A program made the position numbers and the translations under genes. From JALYNX01 sp963780755 (GTDB lineage: Bacteria > Actinomycetota > Acidimicrobiia > Spongiisociales > ZC4RG35): a stretch of 64,000 nt of DNA. Location of the stretch: NCBI GenBank assembly GCA_963780755.1, contig CAWACX010000002.1:372001-436000 (forward strand), written 5' to 3'. Shown here piece after piece: positions 33,496 through 43,252 of the stretch. A model generated the notes under the pieces. The model had not been told where the DNA came from and ran no database searches. It saw nothing but the letters and a program-made list of their open reading frames with translations. Numbering within the stretch: the stretch's first letter is position 1; every line of letters begins with the position of its first letter.

Positions 33496-34683
33496 ATGAG
33501 CGACATCGCGTTCGAGAAGCCGGACCCGAGAGATTTCCTCGACATCGACTCCTTCTTACGGACGAGGAAGTCCTCCTGAGGGACACCGTCCGCACCTACG
33601 TCCAGAAGGAGATCGTCCCCAACGTCGGTGACTGGTGGGACGAGGGCGTGATCCCCATGCCGACCTGGCCAAGGCATTTGGGGACATCGGGCTGCTCGGG
33701 ATGCATCTCGAGGGCTACGGGTGCGCCGGCACCTCGGCGACGGCCTACGGCCTGGCCTGCCTCGAGCTGGAAGCCGGTGACTCCGGGATTCGCTCCTTCG
33801 TGTCGGTCCAGGGCTCGCTGGCGATGTTCCCGATCTGGAAGTTCGGCTCCGAGGAGCAGAAGCAGGAGTGGCTGCCCCGGATGGCGACAGGCGAGGTCAT
33901 CGGCTGCTTCGGCCTCACCGAGCCCGACTCCGGCTCCGATCCGGCTTCGATGCGCACCACCGCCAAGCGGGACGGCGCCGACTGGGTGATCAACGGAACG
34001 AAGATGTGGATCACCAACGGATCGATAGCCGACATCGCCATCGTCTGGGCCCGGACCGATGACGGGGTCCGCGGATTCATCGTCCCCACCGACAGCCCCG
34101 GATTCTCCGCCCCCGAGATCAAGAAGAAGGCTGTCGCTGCGGGCCTCGGTCACCTCGGAGTTGATCCTCGATCGACGTGCGCGTGCCCAGACGAATTCGT
34201 CTTGCCCGGGGTGTCTCGATGCGGGGGCCGCTGTCGTGTCTCAACGAGGCGCGGTTCGGGATCGCCTTCGGCGCGATCGGCGCGGCGCGGGCCTGCTACG
34301 AGACAGCCCTTGATTATCCGATGAGCGCCGACCAGTTCGGCAAGCCCATCGCCGGCGTTCCAGCTGACCCAGCAAAAGCTGGTGGAGATGATGGTCGCCG
34401 TTCAGCAAGGGGACGCTGGTCGCCCTGCATCTGGGGCGGCGGAAAGACGCCGGGAAGCTGACCCCCGAGCAGGTCAGCTTCGGCAAGTTCGACAACGTGC
34501 GCAACGCCCTGGAGGTCGCCCGCAGCGCCCGCTCGATTCTCGGAGCAAATGGGATCACCCTCGAGTACCCGGTCATGCCGGCACATGTCCAACCTGGAGA
34601 CCGTGTTCACCTACGAGGGGACCAACGAGATCCACACCCTGGTCATGGGTCAGGCGATCACCGGGCTCAACGCCTTCTCCTGA
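33496..34683 (+). pseudogene. Acyl-CoA dehydrogenase, glutaryl-CoA dehydrogenase-like (frameshifted)
   Basis: The longest clean piece (about 33700-34130) has GYGCAGTSATAYGLACLELE, RSFVSVQGSLAMFPIWKFGS, EVIGCFGLTEPDSGSDPASM and WVINGTKMWITNGSIADIAI, closest in style to glutaryl-CoA dehydrogenases. Start MSDIAFEKPDPRDFLDID and end MGQAITGLNAFS bound the gene. Five or more frame changes occur (near 33560, 33655, 34125-34165, 34350, 34440 and 34600). The enzyme would oxidise an acyl-CoA with FAD; glutaryl-CoA is a guess from motif similarity. It follows purE by 31 bp. Confidence 0.8.
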
Positions 34684-34708
34684 GCGGTAGGCCCACGGAC
34701 ACTGACGT

Positions 34709-35416
34709 TCAAGGGGCTCCTACTTGCCGGTTCTCATCCTCGAGCTCGATCACCCAGATCTCGTCCACCGATATGAAACCAAGACTTCTGGCCATCGACA
34801 AGGACGGCTCGTTGTCCTCGTATGCGCCCCATACCGGTGAGAGGCCCTGGGCCGCGAGGTGAGAGGCTAGGGCGAGGTAGCAGGAGCGGGCGTGTCCCAT
34901 TCTCCGGTGGCCCTCCAGGGTGTCGATCCCTACGTCCCAAAGGGTCTCGGTGATCGACGCTGCGGAACAGGCCGAGACAACAAGGCCTTCGACCCGGCGA
35001 AATGCGGCGATGTAGGACCCTTCCACCTCCGTCGCCAGCTCCGTCGGGAGCGAGTGCAGCAACAGCTCATCGACAGAGGCGATATCCAAGGCCTCGTCCG
35101 AGACGGCCTCAATCTCGCCGTCGAGTCGGTGGAGGATCGCCCGCCGCGGTCTTCCCGAGGGAAAAGCGAGATTGCGTGCGCCAGCCCCTCGCCGATCACC
35201 AAAGCCTCGGCATCCGGTGCGAACAATGGCCGGGCCTGGTCGACGAGCGAACTGTCGGGATGCCCGACCAGCCCCACGGTGAACCCGTCGCCGCTCACGA
35301 TGACTCCCCCCGTCGGCTCCCCGAACACGGTGCCCTCCTCGTGAAGCAAGCATCGAGCGCAACTCCACCCATCGCGGAATGTCGGGAAGGGCGGCGCTCC
35401 AGTCGGGATCGATCAT
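34709..35416 (-). pseudogene. GNAT-family acetyltransferase (frameshifted)
   Basis: The C-terminal half is clean: EVEGSYIAAFRRVEGLVVSA, GIDTLEGHRRMGHARSCYLA (acetyl-CoA loop) and SPVWGAYEDNEPSLSMARSL with the usual Asn-Ser acetyltransferase end. The N-terminal half is split: MIDPDWSAALPDIPRW, then LHEEGTVFGEPTGGVIV and ALVIGEGLAHAISLF in a second frame. Two single-base changes near 35340 and 35150 would join them. Substrate unknown. It follows the AlkZ-like gene by 15 bp on the same strand. Confidence 0.75.
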
Positions 35417-35431
35417 TCCGACATTCTCGCC

Positions 35432-36611
35432 CTACAGGAACGGCGCGAGATCGCCGTTTTTCGAGATGACGACGTCGTCGAGGCCGAGCCAATCGCGCGA
35501 CATCGTCGAGTTCGGCTCGAAGTTCGGTGCCACCCGAGGCCGATCCACACCAACCTCGGCGAACGCCCCCTTGACCAGTAAGGCCCCGGCCTTGCGATCT
35601 GTCTTGAGATCGACCGGGGCAACAAGGTCGCCATCGAGGAGGAAGGGAAGCACGTAATACCCGTGGATCCGCTTCGGCTCCGGCGACGTAGATCTCGATC
35701 CGGTAGTAGAAGTCCCAGAGCCGCTCCACCCGGTCCCGATAAAAGATCAGGTTGTCGAATGGCGAGAGCAGGGCCCTCCCCTCCACCTTTCTCGGAAGCC
35801 GCGCCTCGGGATGGAGATAGCCCGCCGTGTTCCATCCCGTGACCTCGACCTCGACGATCCGCCCTTCGGCTGCCAGCTGCTTGATCAGCGGGCGTGCCTG
35901 GGGCATTCGGATCCGGTAGTAGTCGGCGAGGTCATCGGCGGTGCCGACCCCGAGGGCTCGGGCGGACCGTTCGAGGAGGATGGACTGCGCCTCCTCACGG
36001 GGCACATCGGCAGCCAGCAGCTCCGGTTCCGGGATCACCCGCTCCGGAAGGTCATACATCCGCACGAAGTTGGGCCTGCTCGCCGCAGCAACCTTGCCCT
36101 CGGCAAACAACACCTCGAGGGCGATCTTTCCGTGTGACCAGTTCCACATCGGAGGGGCCAGCTGCTCCTTGGATCCGGCGTCGTCGAGGTCACTGGTCCG
36201 AAGTGGTCCCCGCTCCCTGACCTGCTCGAGGACGGCGTCGAGATAGCCCGGCTTGTATGCCACCGCCTGCTCGGCCCGACTCCAGCCCCAGCCGTGCGCC
36301 ATGCGCCAACGAAAGAACCGGTGATAGGACACCGGCAGCACCGAGGCCACATGGCCCCAGTACTCGAACATCTCTCCCGACTGCCAGATCCAGTTGTCGA
36401 GTGCTGATCGGTCGTAGGGCCCGAGGCGGGAGAAGAAGGGCAGGTAGTGGGCGCGGCTGAACACGTTCACCGAGTCGAGCTGGATGACCTGGACTCGCTC
36501 TACGACCTTCCTGAAGTGACGGGCATCGATCCGACCGGTGGGGCGGGGCTCGGTCAGGCCCTGAGCCGCCATGGCGTAGCGACGCGCCTGGTCGATGGTG
36601 ATTGACCGCAT
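35432..36611 (-). pseudogene. AlkZ/YcaQ-like winged-helix DNA glycosylase (one frameshift)
   Basis: A YcaQ/AlkZ-family protein of about 392 residues. The first 310 residues are clean: DQARRYAMAAQGL, VIQLDSVNVFSRAHYLPFFS, EYWGHVASVLP, and ERLWDFYYRIEIYV. A one-base error near 35665 breaks the frame, which resumes LPFLLDGDLVAPVDLKTDRK and ends KNGDLAPFL at 35432. The family removes interstrand crosslinks or bulky alkyl-guanine adducts. It diverges from purB across 45 bp. Confidence 0.85.
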
Positions 36612-36656
36612 GAAGCGGGCAGGGTAGGCGGAGATTCAAGCTGCCAATATCCCCAT

Positions 36657-37956
36657 GTGATCGAGAGGTACACCCTTCCCGAGATGGGCGAGATCGGTCG
36701 GACCGGAACCGGCTCCAGACCTGGATGGAAGTCGAGGCGCTGGCCCTGGAGGCCTGGGCGGACCTGGGAAAAGTGCCACCCGAGGTCGTCGCGGCGGTCC
36801 GCGGCGCAAAGTGCCCCACACCCGAGGATGTCGCCGTACGGGAGGAAGTCACCAACCACGACCTGGCCGCATTTGTCGACCTGCTCGGCGAAGCTGCCGG
36901 TGGCGACGCAGCGGCATGGGTGCACTACGGCCTCACTTCCTCGGATGTGCTCGACACCGCGCTCGGGGCCCAACTCTCCCAGGCGTCCGATCTCCTCATC
37001 GACGTCCTGGGCAAGACCTTCGCCGTCGTCAAGGCACGGGCCCTGGAGCACCGTGAGACCCACATGATCGGGCGCACTCATGGGATCTGGGCCGAGCCCA
37101 CCACCTTCGGCCTCAAGCTCGCGGGATGGGCCTTCGAACTGGCCCGGGACTACGACCGGCTCCTGGCGGCCAGAGAAGTAGTGACGGTGGGCAAGATCTC
37201 GGGTGCCGTGGGCACCTACGCCCACATCCCGCATCAAGTCGAACAGACGGTCTGTGCCGGCATGGGCCTCGCCGTCGAGCCGGCATCGACGCAGGTGACG
37301 GCGTGGGACCGCCACGCCCAGTACCTGCAAGCGATCGCGCTCACCGGGGCATCCATCGAGCGGATGGCCACCGAGATCCGCCACCTGCAGCGATCGGAGG
37401 TCTCTGAGGTTCGCGAATCGTTCGGGAGAGGCCAGAAGGGGTCGTCGGCAATGCCTCACAAGCGGAACCCGATCCTGTCGGAACGTCTCACCGGGCTCGC
37501 CCGGCTGCTCCGTGGCTATGCGCAGGTGGGAGTGGAGAACGTGGCCCTGTGGCACGAGAGGGACATCTCACACTCGTCGGCGGAGCGTGTGGTGCTCCCC
37601 GATGCCAGCATCACCCTCCACTACATGCTGGTGAAGTTCGCCGGCCTCATCGAGGGCTTGGAAGTGGACGAGCAGAGGATGCGGTCCAACCTCGAGGCGA
37701 CCCGTGGCCTGGTGTTCAGCCAGGCGGCCCTGCTGGCCCTAGTCGACTCCGGGATGACCCGGGACCAGGCCTACCGGATCGTCCAGGCCCATGCGATGAC
37801 GGTCTGGGAGGGCGAGGGTGACCTGATGCAAGGACTCGAAGCGGACCCGGAGGTCGCGTCGATCCTGAGACCCTTGCTCGGTGTTTCGACCCGGGCAAGG
37901 TGATGGAAACCGCAGCGGTGGTGTTCGAGCGATTGGAAGCGCTCGAACTCACCTGA
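36657..37956 (+). pseudogene. purB: Adenylosuccinate lyase (two frameshifts)
   Basis: PurB starts with GTG at 36657 (VIERYTLPEMGEI). A missing base near 36694 breaks it; the frame resumes DRNRLQTWMEVEALALEAW-style text. The core is intact: VHYGLTSSDVLDTA, GRTHGIWAEPTTFGLKLAGW, and the signature loop GSSAMPHKRNPILSE. A second error near 37870 truncates it; the corrected end is CFDPGKVMETAAVVFERLEA to the stop at 37954-37956. It catalyses two purine steps (SAICAR to AICAR and adenylosuccinate to AMP). CAATAT 6 nt before the GTG may be the -10 box. Confidence 0.9.
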
Positions 37957-37965
37957 TCCGGAAAC

Positions 37966-38247
37966 TCAGCCGGCGAGAAGCTTCGCCTTGGCTGCGGCGA
38001 ACTCCTCGTCGGTGAGAATCCCCGAAGCCTTCATCTGTCCCAGTTTCTCCAGCTCGGCAGTCAGATCGACGGCCGGCGCCGCCGGTGCTGCCGCCTGTTG
38101 GGCGTTGAGTTGCGCCTGAAGGCTGGCTGCCTCGGCTTGCGCCTCGGCGGCGGCCTGATTGGCGGCCTGCGCCTCCGCATCGGAGCCCCCGGTCATTGCC
38201 CCATGGACTGCGGTGGCGGTGCCTGCGACTACTGCCGTGCGGGCCAT
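37966..38247 (-). CDS. SHOCT-domain protein
   Basis: A 93-residue protein with an N-terminal hydrophobic/Ala-rich stretch (MARTAVVAGTATAVHGAM), an Ala/Gln-rich coiled region and a C-terminal SHOCT motif (ELEKLGQMKASGILTDEEFA). It pairs with the upstream DUF6325 gene, a common actinobacterial arrangement. The frame stays open upstream through RRRGRPGLVGT, which homologues include, to an ATC codon at 38281-38283 directly after the DUF6325 stop; the true start may be there if that codon is a misread ATG. Function unknown. Confidence 0.72.
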   Translation of the reverse strand: MARTAVVAGTATAVHGAMTGGSDAEAQAANQAAAEAQAEAASLQAQLNAQQAAAPAAPAVDLTAELEKLGQMKASGILTDEEFAAAKAKLLAG

Positions 38248-38283
38248 CGTGCCAACGAGGCCCGGACGTCCTCTCCTTCTGAT

Positions 38284-38726
38284 CTATTCCTCCGCTTCTG
38301 CCACGGCCACGGCCGCCAGCACTTCGTCGACGACCATTCCCGGAACTCGCACGTTGGCCACCAACACTCCTCCGGAGTTGACGATGGCATCCCGAAACGG
38401 CTTGGCCCAGGTGTGCTCGAACACGAGGGCGGCAGCAGAGTCGCCTGGCTCGAGGGCGGTGGCGATCTCGTCGACGTCTTCGTCACTTAGTAGCCCGTTG
38501 GCCTCGTTGATCATTGCGGACAGGGCCATGACGTCGTCGTTGGCCCCCTCATCCTCGAATTCGACGAACTCGACGTTCCCGTCCAAGTCCTTCGTGATCA
38601 ACAGGCCGTCCACGATGCTGACGATGTCCCGTTCCACCACATCCTTCAAACGCGGGAATGATCCCCCCGTTGAACTGGCTCCCGGGAAAACCGACCACCA
38701 GCAATTCGACAGGTCCCAAACCCATG
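38284..38726 (-). pseudogene. DUF6325 family protein (one frameshift)
   Basis: Start MGLGPVELLVVGFPGSQFNG at an ATG with AGGAGG upstream (38726). An extra base near 38648 breaks the frame, which resumes LKDVVERDIVSIVDGLLITK and continues with GLLSDEDVDEIATALEPGDS and AALVFEHTWAKPFRDAIVNS to the stop at 38284. About 147 residues when joined. The family occurs beside SHOCT proteins in actinobacteria; its role is unknown. The break is a single base, so a sequencing error is likely. Confidence 0.75.
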
Positions 38727-38801
38727 GGGCCTCCTTTCTCGGGCCTGACCCTACGCCGCCCGAGATGGGTGCTTCAGCCGAGCGAGTGGACCGCCTTTGG
38801 C

Positions 38802-39210
38802 CTAGGCGGTCGAAGGAAGGATGTGAACGGTTCCGGTGAACAGGCCGACCACCCTCCCGTCGCCGCGGGTCACGTCGACCCTGTAGGTCCCCAGAGTCCT
38901 CCCCCGGGAGACTTCGACCACGACGCTTCGAGGCGATCTCCGACCCTGGCAGGTGCCGTCAGGACGAGATGGGCATCGATCGCCACAGCCCGTGGCCCGG
39001 CAGTATTAGAGGCCAAGGGAAAAGGCGCAGTCGGCCAGCGAGAACACCATCCCCCCATGCCCGACCTCGAGGAAGTTGAGATGCTGGGGACCTACCTCCA
39101 GGGAGACCACGATCCGTGACTCCTCTGCCGACCAATTCGACTCCGAGCGCCCTGGCAAAAGCGTCCTCGGCGAGCAACGACTCCACGGTCTTCGGCTCGA
39201 ACCCGGGCAT
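38802..39210 (-). pseudogene. PaaI-type hotdog thioesterase (frameshifted)
   Basis: Pieces of a thioesterase of about 136 residues: MPGFEPKTVESLLAEDAFAR, ALGVELV, HLNFLEVGHGGMVFSLADCA, NTAGPRAVAIDAHLVLTAPA, VGDRLEA and GLFTGTVHILPST. The LEVGHGGMVFSLAD helix holds the family active site. At least three frame changes are needed between 38860 and 39130. A TAGTCT box 8 nt before the ATG at 39210 supports that start. It probably hydrolyses phenylacetyl- or related acyl-CoAs. It diverges from purC. Confidence 0.72.
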
Positions 39211-39218
39211 GACAGTCG

Positions 39219-39224
39219 AGACTA
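39219..39224 (-). promoter_or_regulatory. -10 box of the PaaI-type thioesterase gene
   Basis: TAGTCT ends 8 nt before the ATG at 39210; it faces the purC -10 box 17 bp away. Confidence 0.4.
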
Positions 39225-39241
39225 GGGCAGGTGGCAAGCAC

Positions 39242-39247
39242 TACCCT
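39242..39247 (+). promoter_or_regulatory. -10 box of the purC-S-Q-L operon
   Basis: TACCCT ends 8 nt before the purC ATG at 39256. Confidence 0.42.
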
Positions 39248-39255
39248 GCCGCCAC

Positions 39256-40123
39256 ATGGTGGCGCTGCCCCATGTGGCCTCGGGCAAAGTCCGGGAGATC
39301 TATGAGATCGACCCGGACCGACCTCCTGTTCGTGGCAACGGACAGATCTCCGCCTACGACGTGATCCTCGGACAGCCGATCCCTGACAAGGGCAAGCGTC
39401 CTCACCGGGCTCAGCCTGCATTTCTTCGACTACCTCGAGCACCCCCAACCACTTGGTCGGCACCGAACTCAGCCGAGGTGCCCGGGCTCGACGAGGCGAC
39501 ATGGTGAGCTGGCCGGGAGGGCGATGGTGGTGCGCGGGCGGAGGTGATCCCGGTGGAATGCGTTGTCCGGGGCTACCTGTACGGCTCATCCTGGAGGGAA
39601 TACCGGGAAGGCGGCGGCCCCACGACCGAGCACCTACCGCCGGGCTCCGTCTCGCCGATCGGCTGCCGGAGCCGATATTCACCCCGGCCACCAAGGCGAC
39701 CACCGGCCACGACGAAAACATCACCGAGTCCCAGACCGGCGAGATCCTCGGCGATGACCTGCTACGAGGAGCTCCGGACGCAGGTCGATCGACATCTACC
39801 TCAGGGCGACGGAGCACGCGGCCGCCAAAGGCGTCATCCTGGCCGACACCAAGTTCGAGTTCGGTTTCGCCGACGGCGAGCTGCTGCTGATCGACGAGGT
39901 GCTCACCCCTGACTCGTCCCGCTATTGGCCCGCTGACGAATGGGTTCCCGGCGCGGACGTCCCGTCGTTCGACAAGCAGTACGTGCGGGAGTGGCTCGAT
40001 CCCAGCCGAGTGGGACCGCAACCCGCCAGCGCCCGATCTCCCGGAGAGGTCATCAGGGGCACCAGGGCCCGCTACGTCGAGGCCTACGAGCGGATAACCG
40101 GTCGAGCTTCGAGGACTGGCTAG
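39256..40123 (+). pseudogene. purC: SAICAR synthetase (frameshifted)
   Basis: PurC motifs occur across frames: LPHVASGKVREIYEIDPDR, ISAYDVILGQPIPDKGK, EVIPVECVVRGYLYGSSWRE, IFTPATKATTGHDENI, then a long clean run with AAAKGVILADTKFEFGFADG and DEVLTPDSSRYWPADEW to SSFEDWL and the stop at 40121-40123. Six or more single-base changes. The enzyme joins aspartate to CAIR. It heads purC-purS-purQ-purL, spaced by 6 bp or 4-bp overlaps. All catalytic motifs remain, so consensus errors are likely. Confidence 0.87.
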
Positions 40124-40129
40124 CGGCGG

Positions 40130-40376
40130 ATGAAGGTCACCGTCGACATCAACTCGCCGGCCCGAGATCGCCGACCCGCAAGGGACCACCGTCCACGAGC
40201 CCTGCATGAGCTCGGGTTCAACGAGGTGATGGAGGTGCGGGTCGACCGGGTGATCCACCTGGAGATGGCCGGCGAGGACAACCCGACAGCGGTCCGCTGG
40301 CAGGTCGATCGAGATGTGCCGCAAGCTCCTGGCCAACCCGGTGCTCGAGGACTTCTCTGTCGAGGTGAGCCCGTGA
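40130..40376 (+). pseudogene. purS: FGAM synthase subunit PurS (frameshifted)
   Basis: About 81 residues when corrected: MKVTVDIN, then EIADPQGTTVHRALHELGF, NEVMEVRVDRVIHLEMAGED and CRKLLANPVLEDFSVEVSP. Three frame changes. PurS bridges PurL and PurQ in the three-part FGAM synthase of Gram-positive bacteria. Its stop overlaps the purQ GTG (GTGA at 40373-40376). Confidence 0.82.
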
Positions 40377-41059
40377 GAGACCGCGGTCGTGGTCTTCCCG
40401 GGCACCAACTGCGAGCTGGACGTGGAGCATGCCCTGACCGCGCTCGGCGGGGAGGCCGAGCTGGTGTGGCATCGGGAGAATCGATCTCAGCGATTTCGAC
40501 GGAGCGGTCCTGCCGGGCGGCTTCGCCCATGGCGACTATCTCGCGCACCGGGGCCATAGCCCGCTTCTCCCCGGTGATGGCAGAGATCACCCGGATGGCC
40601 GGGGGAGGCCGGCCGGTGCTCGGCATCTGCAACGGATTCCAGATCCTCTGTGAGGCAGGGCTCTTGCCGGGCGCCCTGATCGCCAACCGGGACCTGGCCT
40701 TCATCTGCAGGTTCGTGGAGCTCGAGGTGGTCGACACCGCGACGATCCTCACCGACGCCGCGGAGCTCGGGCAAAGGATCAGGATCCCGCTCAACTCCTA
40801 CGAGGGAAGCTGGGTCGATCCCACAGATTCCGGGCGGGTGGCCCTGCAGGTATCTCGACGACCCCAACGGGTCGCAGCAACGGGCCGCGGCGGTGGCGAA
40901 CTTCGCGGAAACGTGGTCGGAGTGATGCCCCATCCCGAGCGGGCCACCGATGAGCTGCTGGGCTCAGTCGATGGTCAGGTATTGCTCGAGGGGTTCCTCG
41001 ACTCATGGTCCGGGTGTGACCTCGACCACGTGAGCCGGTACATCGCAGGCTCGGCATGA
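40373..41059 (+). pseudogene. purQ: FGAM synthase glutaminase subunit PurQ (frameshifted)
   Basis: Corrected reading: TAVVVFPGTNCELDVEHALT, VLPGGFAHGDYL, RPVLGICNGFQILCEAGLLP (nucleophile Cys in GICNGFQ), IPLNSYEGSWVDP and VVGVMPHPERATDELLG (catalytic His-Glu in HPE). Errors lie near 40380, 40475, 40540, 40850 and 40900. It supplies ammonia from glutamine to PurL. The stop overlaps the purL ATG (ATGA at 41056-41059). Confidence 0.87.
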
Positions 41060-43175
41060 CCGACGAGGAGCTCGCCTATGTCGTTGACATCCTGGGTCGG
41101 GATCCACGGCCGGCCGAGCTGGCGATGTACTCGGTGATGTGGTCGGAGCACTGCTCCTACAAGTCATCACGGGCCCACCTCCGCCGCTTTCCGACCGAGG
41201 CGCCCTGGGTCGTAGTTGGCCCCGGAGAGAACGCAGGTGTCGTCGACCTCGGTGATGGCTGGCTTGCTGCGCTCCGTATCGAGAGCCACAACCACCCCTC
41301 TTTCGTGGAGCCCTATCAGGGGGCGGCCACCGGGGTGGGCGGGATTATCCGGGACGTTTTCACAATGGGGGCGAGGCCGATCGCCCTCTGGGACCAGATC
41401 CGGTTCGGCCCCTTCGAGGACCCGCACAACCGCTACCTGTTCAACGGGGTGGTGGCGGGAATCGCCGGCTACGGGAATGCTGTCGGCGTCCCCACAGTCG
41501 GTGGCGAGTCGAATTCGACGCCTGCTATTCGGGAAACCCCCTGGTCAACGTGATGTGCTTGGGCTGATGCGCCGTGAGCAATTGGTGCTCGGACCGCCGG
41601 ACACCGGGGACGGTGGCGGTGCTCCTGGGGAATGCCACCGGTCGGGACGGGATCGGCGGGGCATCGGTGCTGGCTTCTGCATCGTTCGACGAGACCTCGT
41701 CCGAGAAACGGCCCAGCGTGCAGGTCGGGGACCCTTTCGAGGAGAAGAAGCTGATCGAGGCTTGTCTCGAGTTGTACGAGAAGGGCCTCGTGGTGGGGGT
41801 CCAGGACCTGGGTGCCGCCGGGCTCACCTGTGCCACCTCCGAGCCGGCGGGCCGCGCCGGAGTCGGGATGGACGTCGACCTGGATGCGGTGCACGTCAGG
41901 GAGACGGGGATGACCGCGCCCGAGCTTCTCATGTCCGAGTCCCAGGAGCGGATGATGGCGTTCATCCCCCCCGACCAGGTCCAGGCGGTACTGGCCGATG
42001 GCGGGGAAATGGGAGATCGAGTCTTCGGTAGTTGGTAGGGTCAAGGACGGGGGGGCGTTGACGGTGCGTCACCAGGGCGAGGTAGTGGCCGAGATGCCCG
42101 GCGGCTTCGCTTGCAGATGCCGCCCCTCTATACGACCGCCCGCTGGCACGACCGAGCGACCTGGATGAGATCTGGTCGGCCGATCCGGGGCAGCTCGATC
42201 GGCGACGCTGGAACGCTCTTGCTACGACTCCTCGACGACCCAGCCATCGGATCCACTGCGTGGGTCCATGAGCAATACGACCACATGCTGTTCCTGAACA
42301 CGATCGTTGGGCCGGGGTCCGACGGATCGCTGATCCGGGTTCGCGGCACGGACAAGGGCCTCGCTGTCTCCACTGATGGCAATGGGCGGATGTGCTGGCT
42401 CGACCTCAGGGAGGGGAGGCCTGCCTGGTCTATGAGGCGGCCCTCAACGTCGCCGTGACCGGGGCGCGTCCGATCGCCCTGGTCGACAACCTCAATTTCG
42501 GCAATCCGGAGAAGCCGGAGGTGATGTGGCAGTTTCGGCGAGAGCGTCGAGGGGATCTCGGAGGCCTGTGAGGCCCTGTGCATACCCGTGGTTGGGGGCA
42601 ACGTCTCCTTCTACAACGCGAGCGAGGGCGAGGACATCCATCCCACCCCGGTGGTCGGAGTTCTTGGCCTGGCGGAGCCGATCCCTGCAATCCCTCCCCG
42701 GTTGTCGGCCGCCAAGGCAGGGATGGAGATCTGGGAGATCGGGCCCGCTCCCGGCACCAACCTGGCCGGATCCGTCCACAGCTCGCATCCTCAATCGGCT
42801 CACTGGCCGGCCGACGGCTCCCAACCCGGACGATGGCGCGCCGGATGGTCGACATGGTGGTGGGCCTGGCCCAGGTGGTCCCGGTGCTCCACGACGTCTC
42901 AGATGGTGGCCGTGCGGTGGCGGTGGCCGAGATCTGCATCGCCTCGGGAGTGGGGGCGACCATCGCCGATGATGAGGTCGCCCGTCTTTTCGGAGGACCC
43001 GCACCGGGTGATCGCAGTGTTCGAGCCGGGAGCCGTTCAGCTGCCGGCTGACATCTCCCGCAGGCTCGGAGTGATCGGTGGGAACCAGTTGATCATCGGT
43101 GACTCCGATCCGGTCGACGTGGAAAAGATGCGTCGCATCCACCGCGACGCAATTCCCACCCGCATGGCGGTCTAA
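41056..43175 (+). pseudogene. purL: FGAM synthase large subunit PurL (frameshifted)
   Basis: Small-type PurL, about 705 residues when joined. Clean first 150 residues: MYSVMWSEHCSYKSSRAHLR, VVGPGENAGVVDLGDGW, IESHNHPSFVEPYQGAATGV. Later pieces: QVGDPFEEKKLIEACLELYE, LGAAGLTCATSEPAGRAGVG, GTDKGLAVSTDGNGRM, LVDNLNFGNPEKPEV, VVGGNVSFYNASEGEDIHPT and PVLHDVSDGGRAVAVAEICI. Eight or more frame changes. It converts FGAR to FGAM with PurS and PurQ. The end is TAA at 43173-43175. Confidence 0.88.
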
Positions 43176-43190
43176 CCAAATTGTAACGCT

Positions 43191-43210
43191 TGAGCATTGG
43201 CGAATGCTCA
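43191..43210. repeat. 8-bp hairpin between purL and pfkA
   Basis: TGAGCATT (43191-43198), loop GGCG and AATGCTCA (43203-43210). It lies 15 bp after the purL stop and 30 bp before the pfkA -10 box; it may end the pur transcript or be an operator for pfkA. Confidence 0.45.
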
Positions 43211-43239
43211 CCATCAGATCCGACCCGATGGGGGGCATC

Positions 43240-43245
43240 TACGAT
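43240..43245 (+). promoter_or_regulatory. -10 box of pfkA
   Basis: TACGAT ends 7 nt before the GTG at 43253. Confidence 0.5.
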
Positions 43246-43252
43246 CCCGCCG

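Noticed and set aside
40130..41059. A single 309-codon ORF covering purS and purQ
   Set aside because: It is a chance frame that joins out-of-frame purS text to the 3' half of purQ; motifs show two frameshifted genes.
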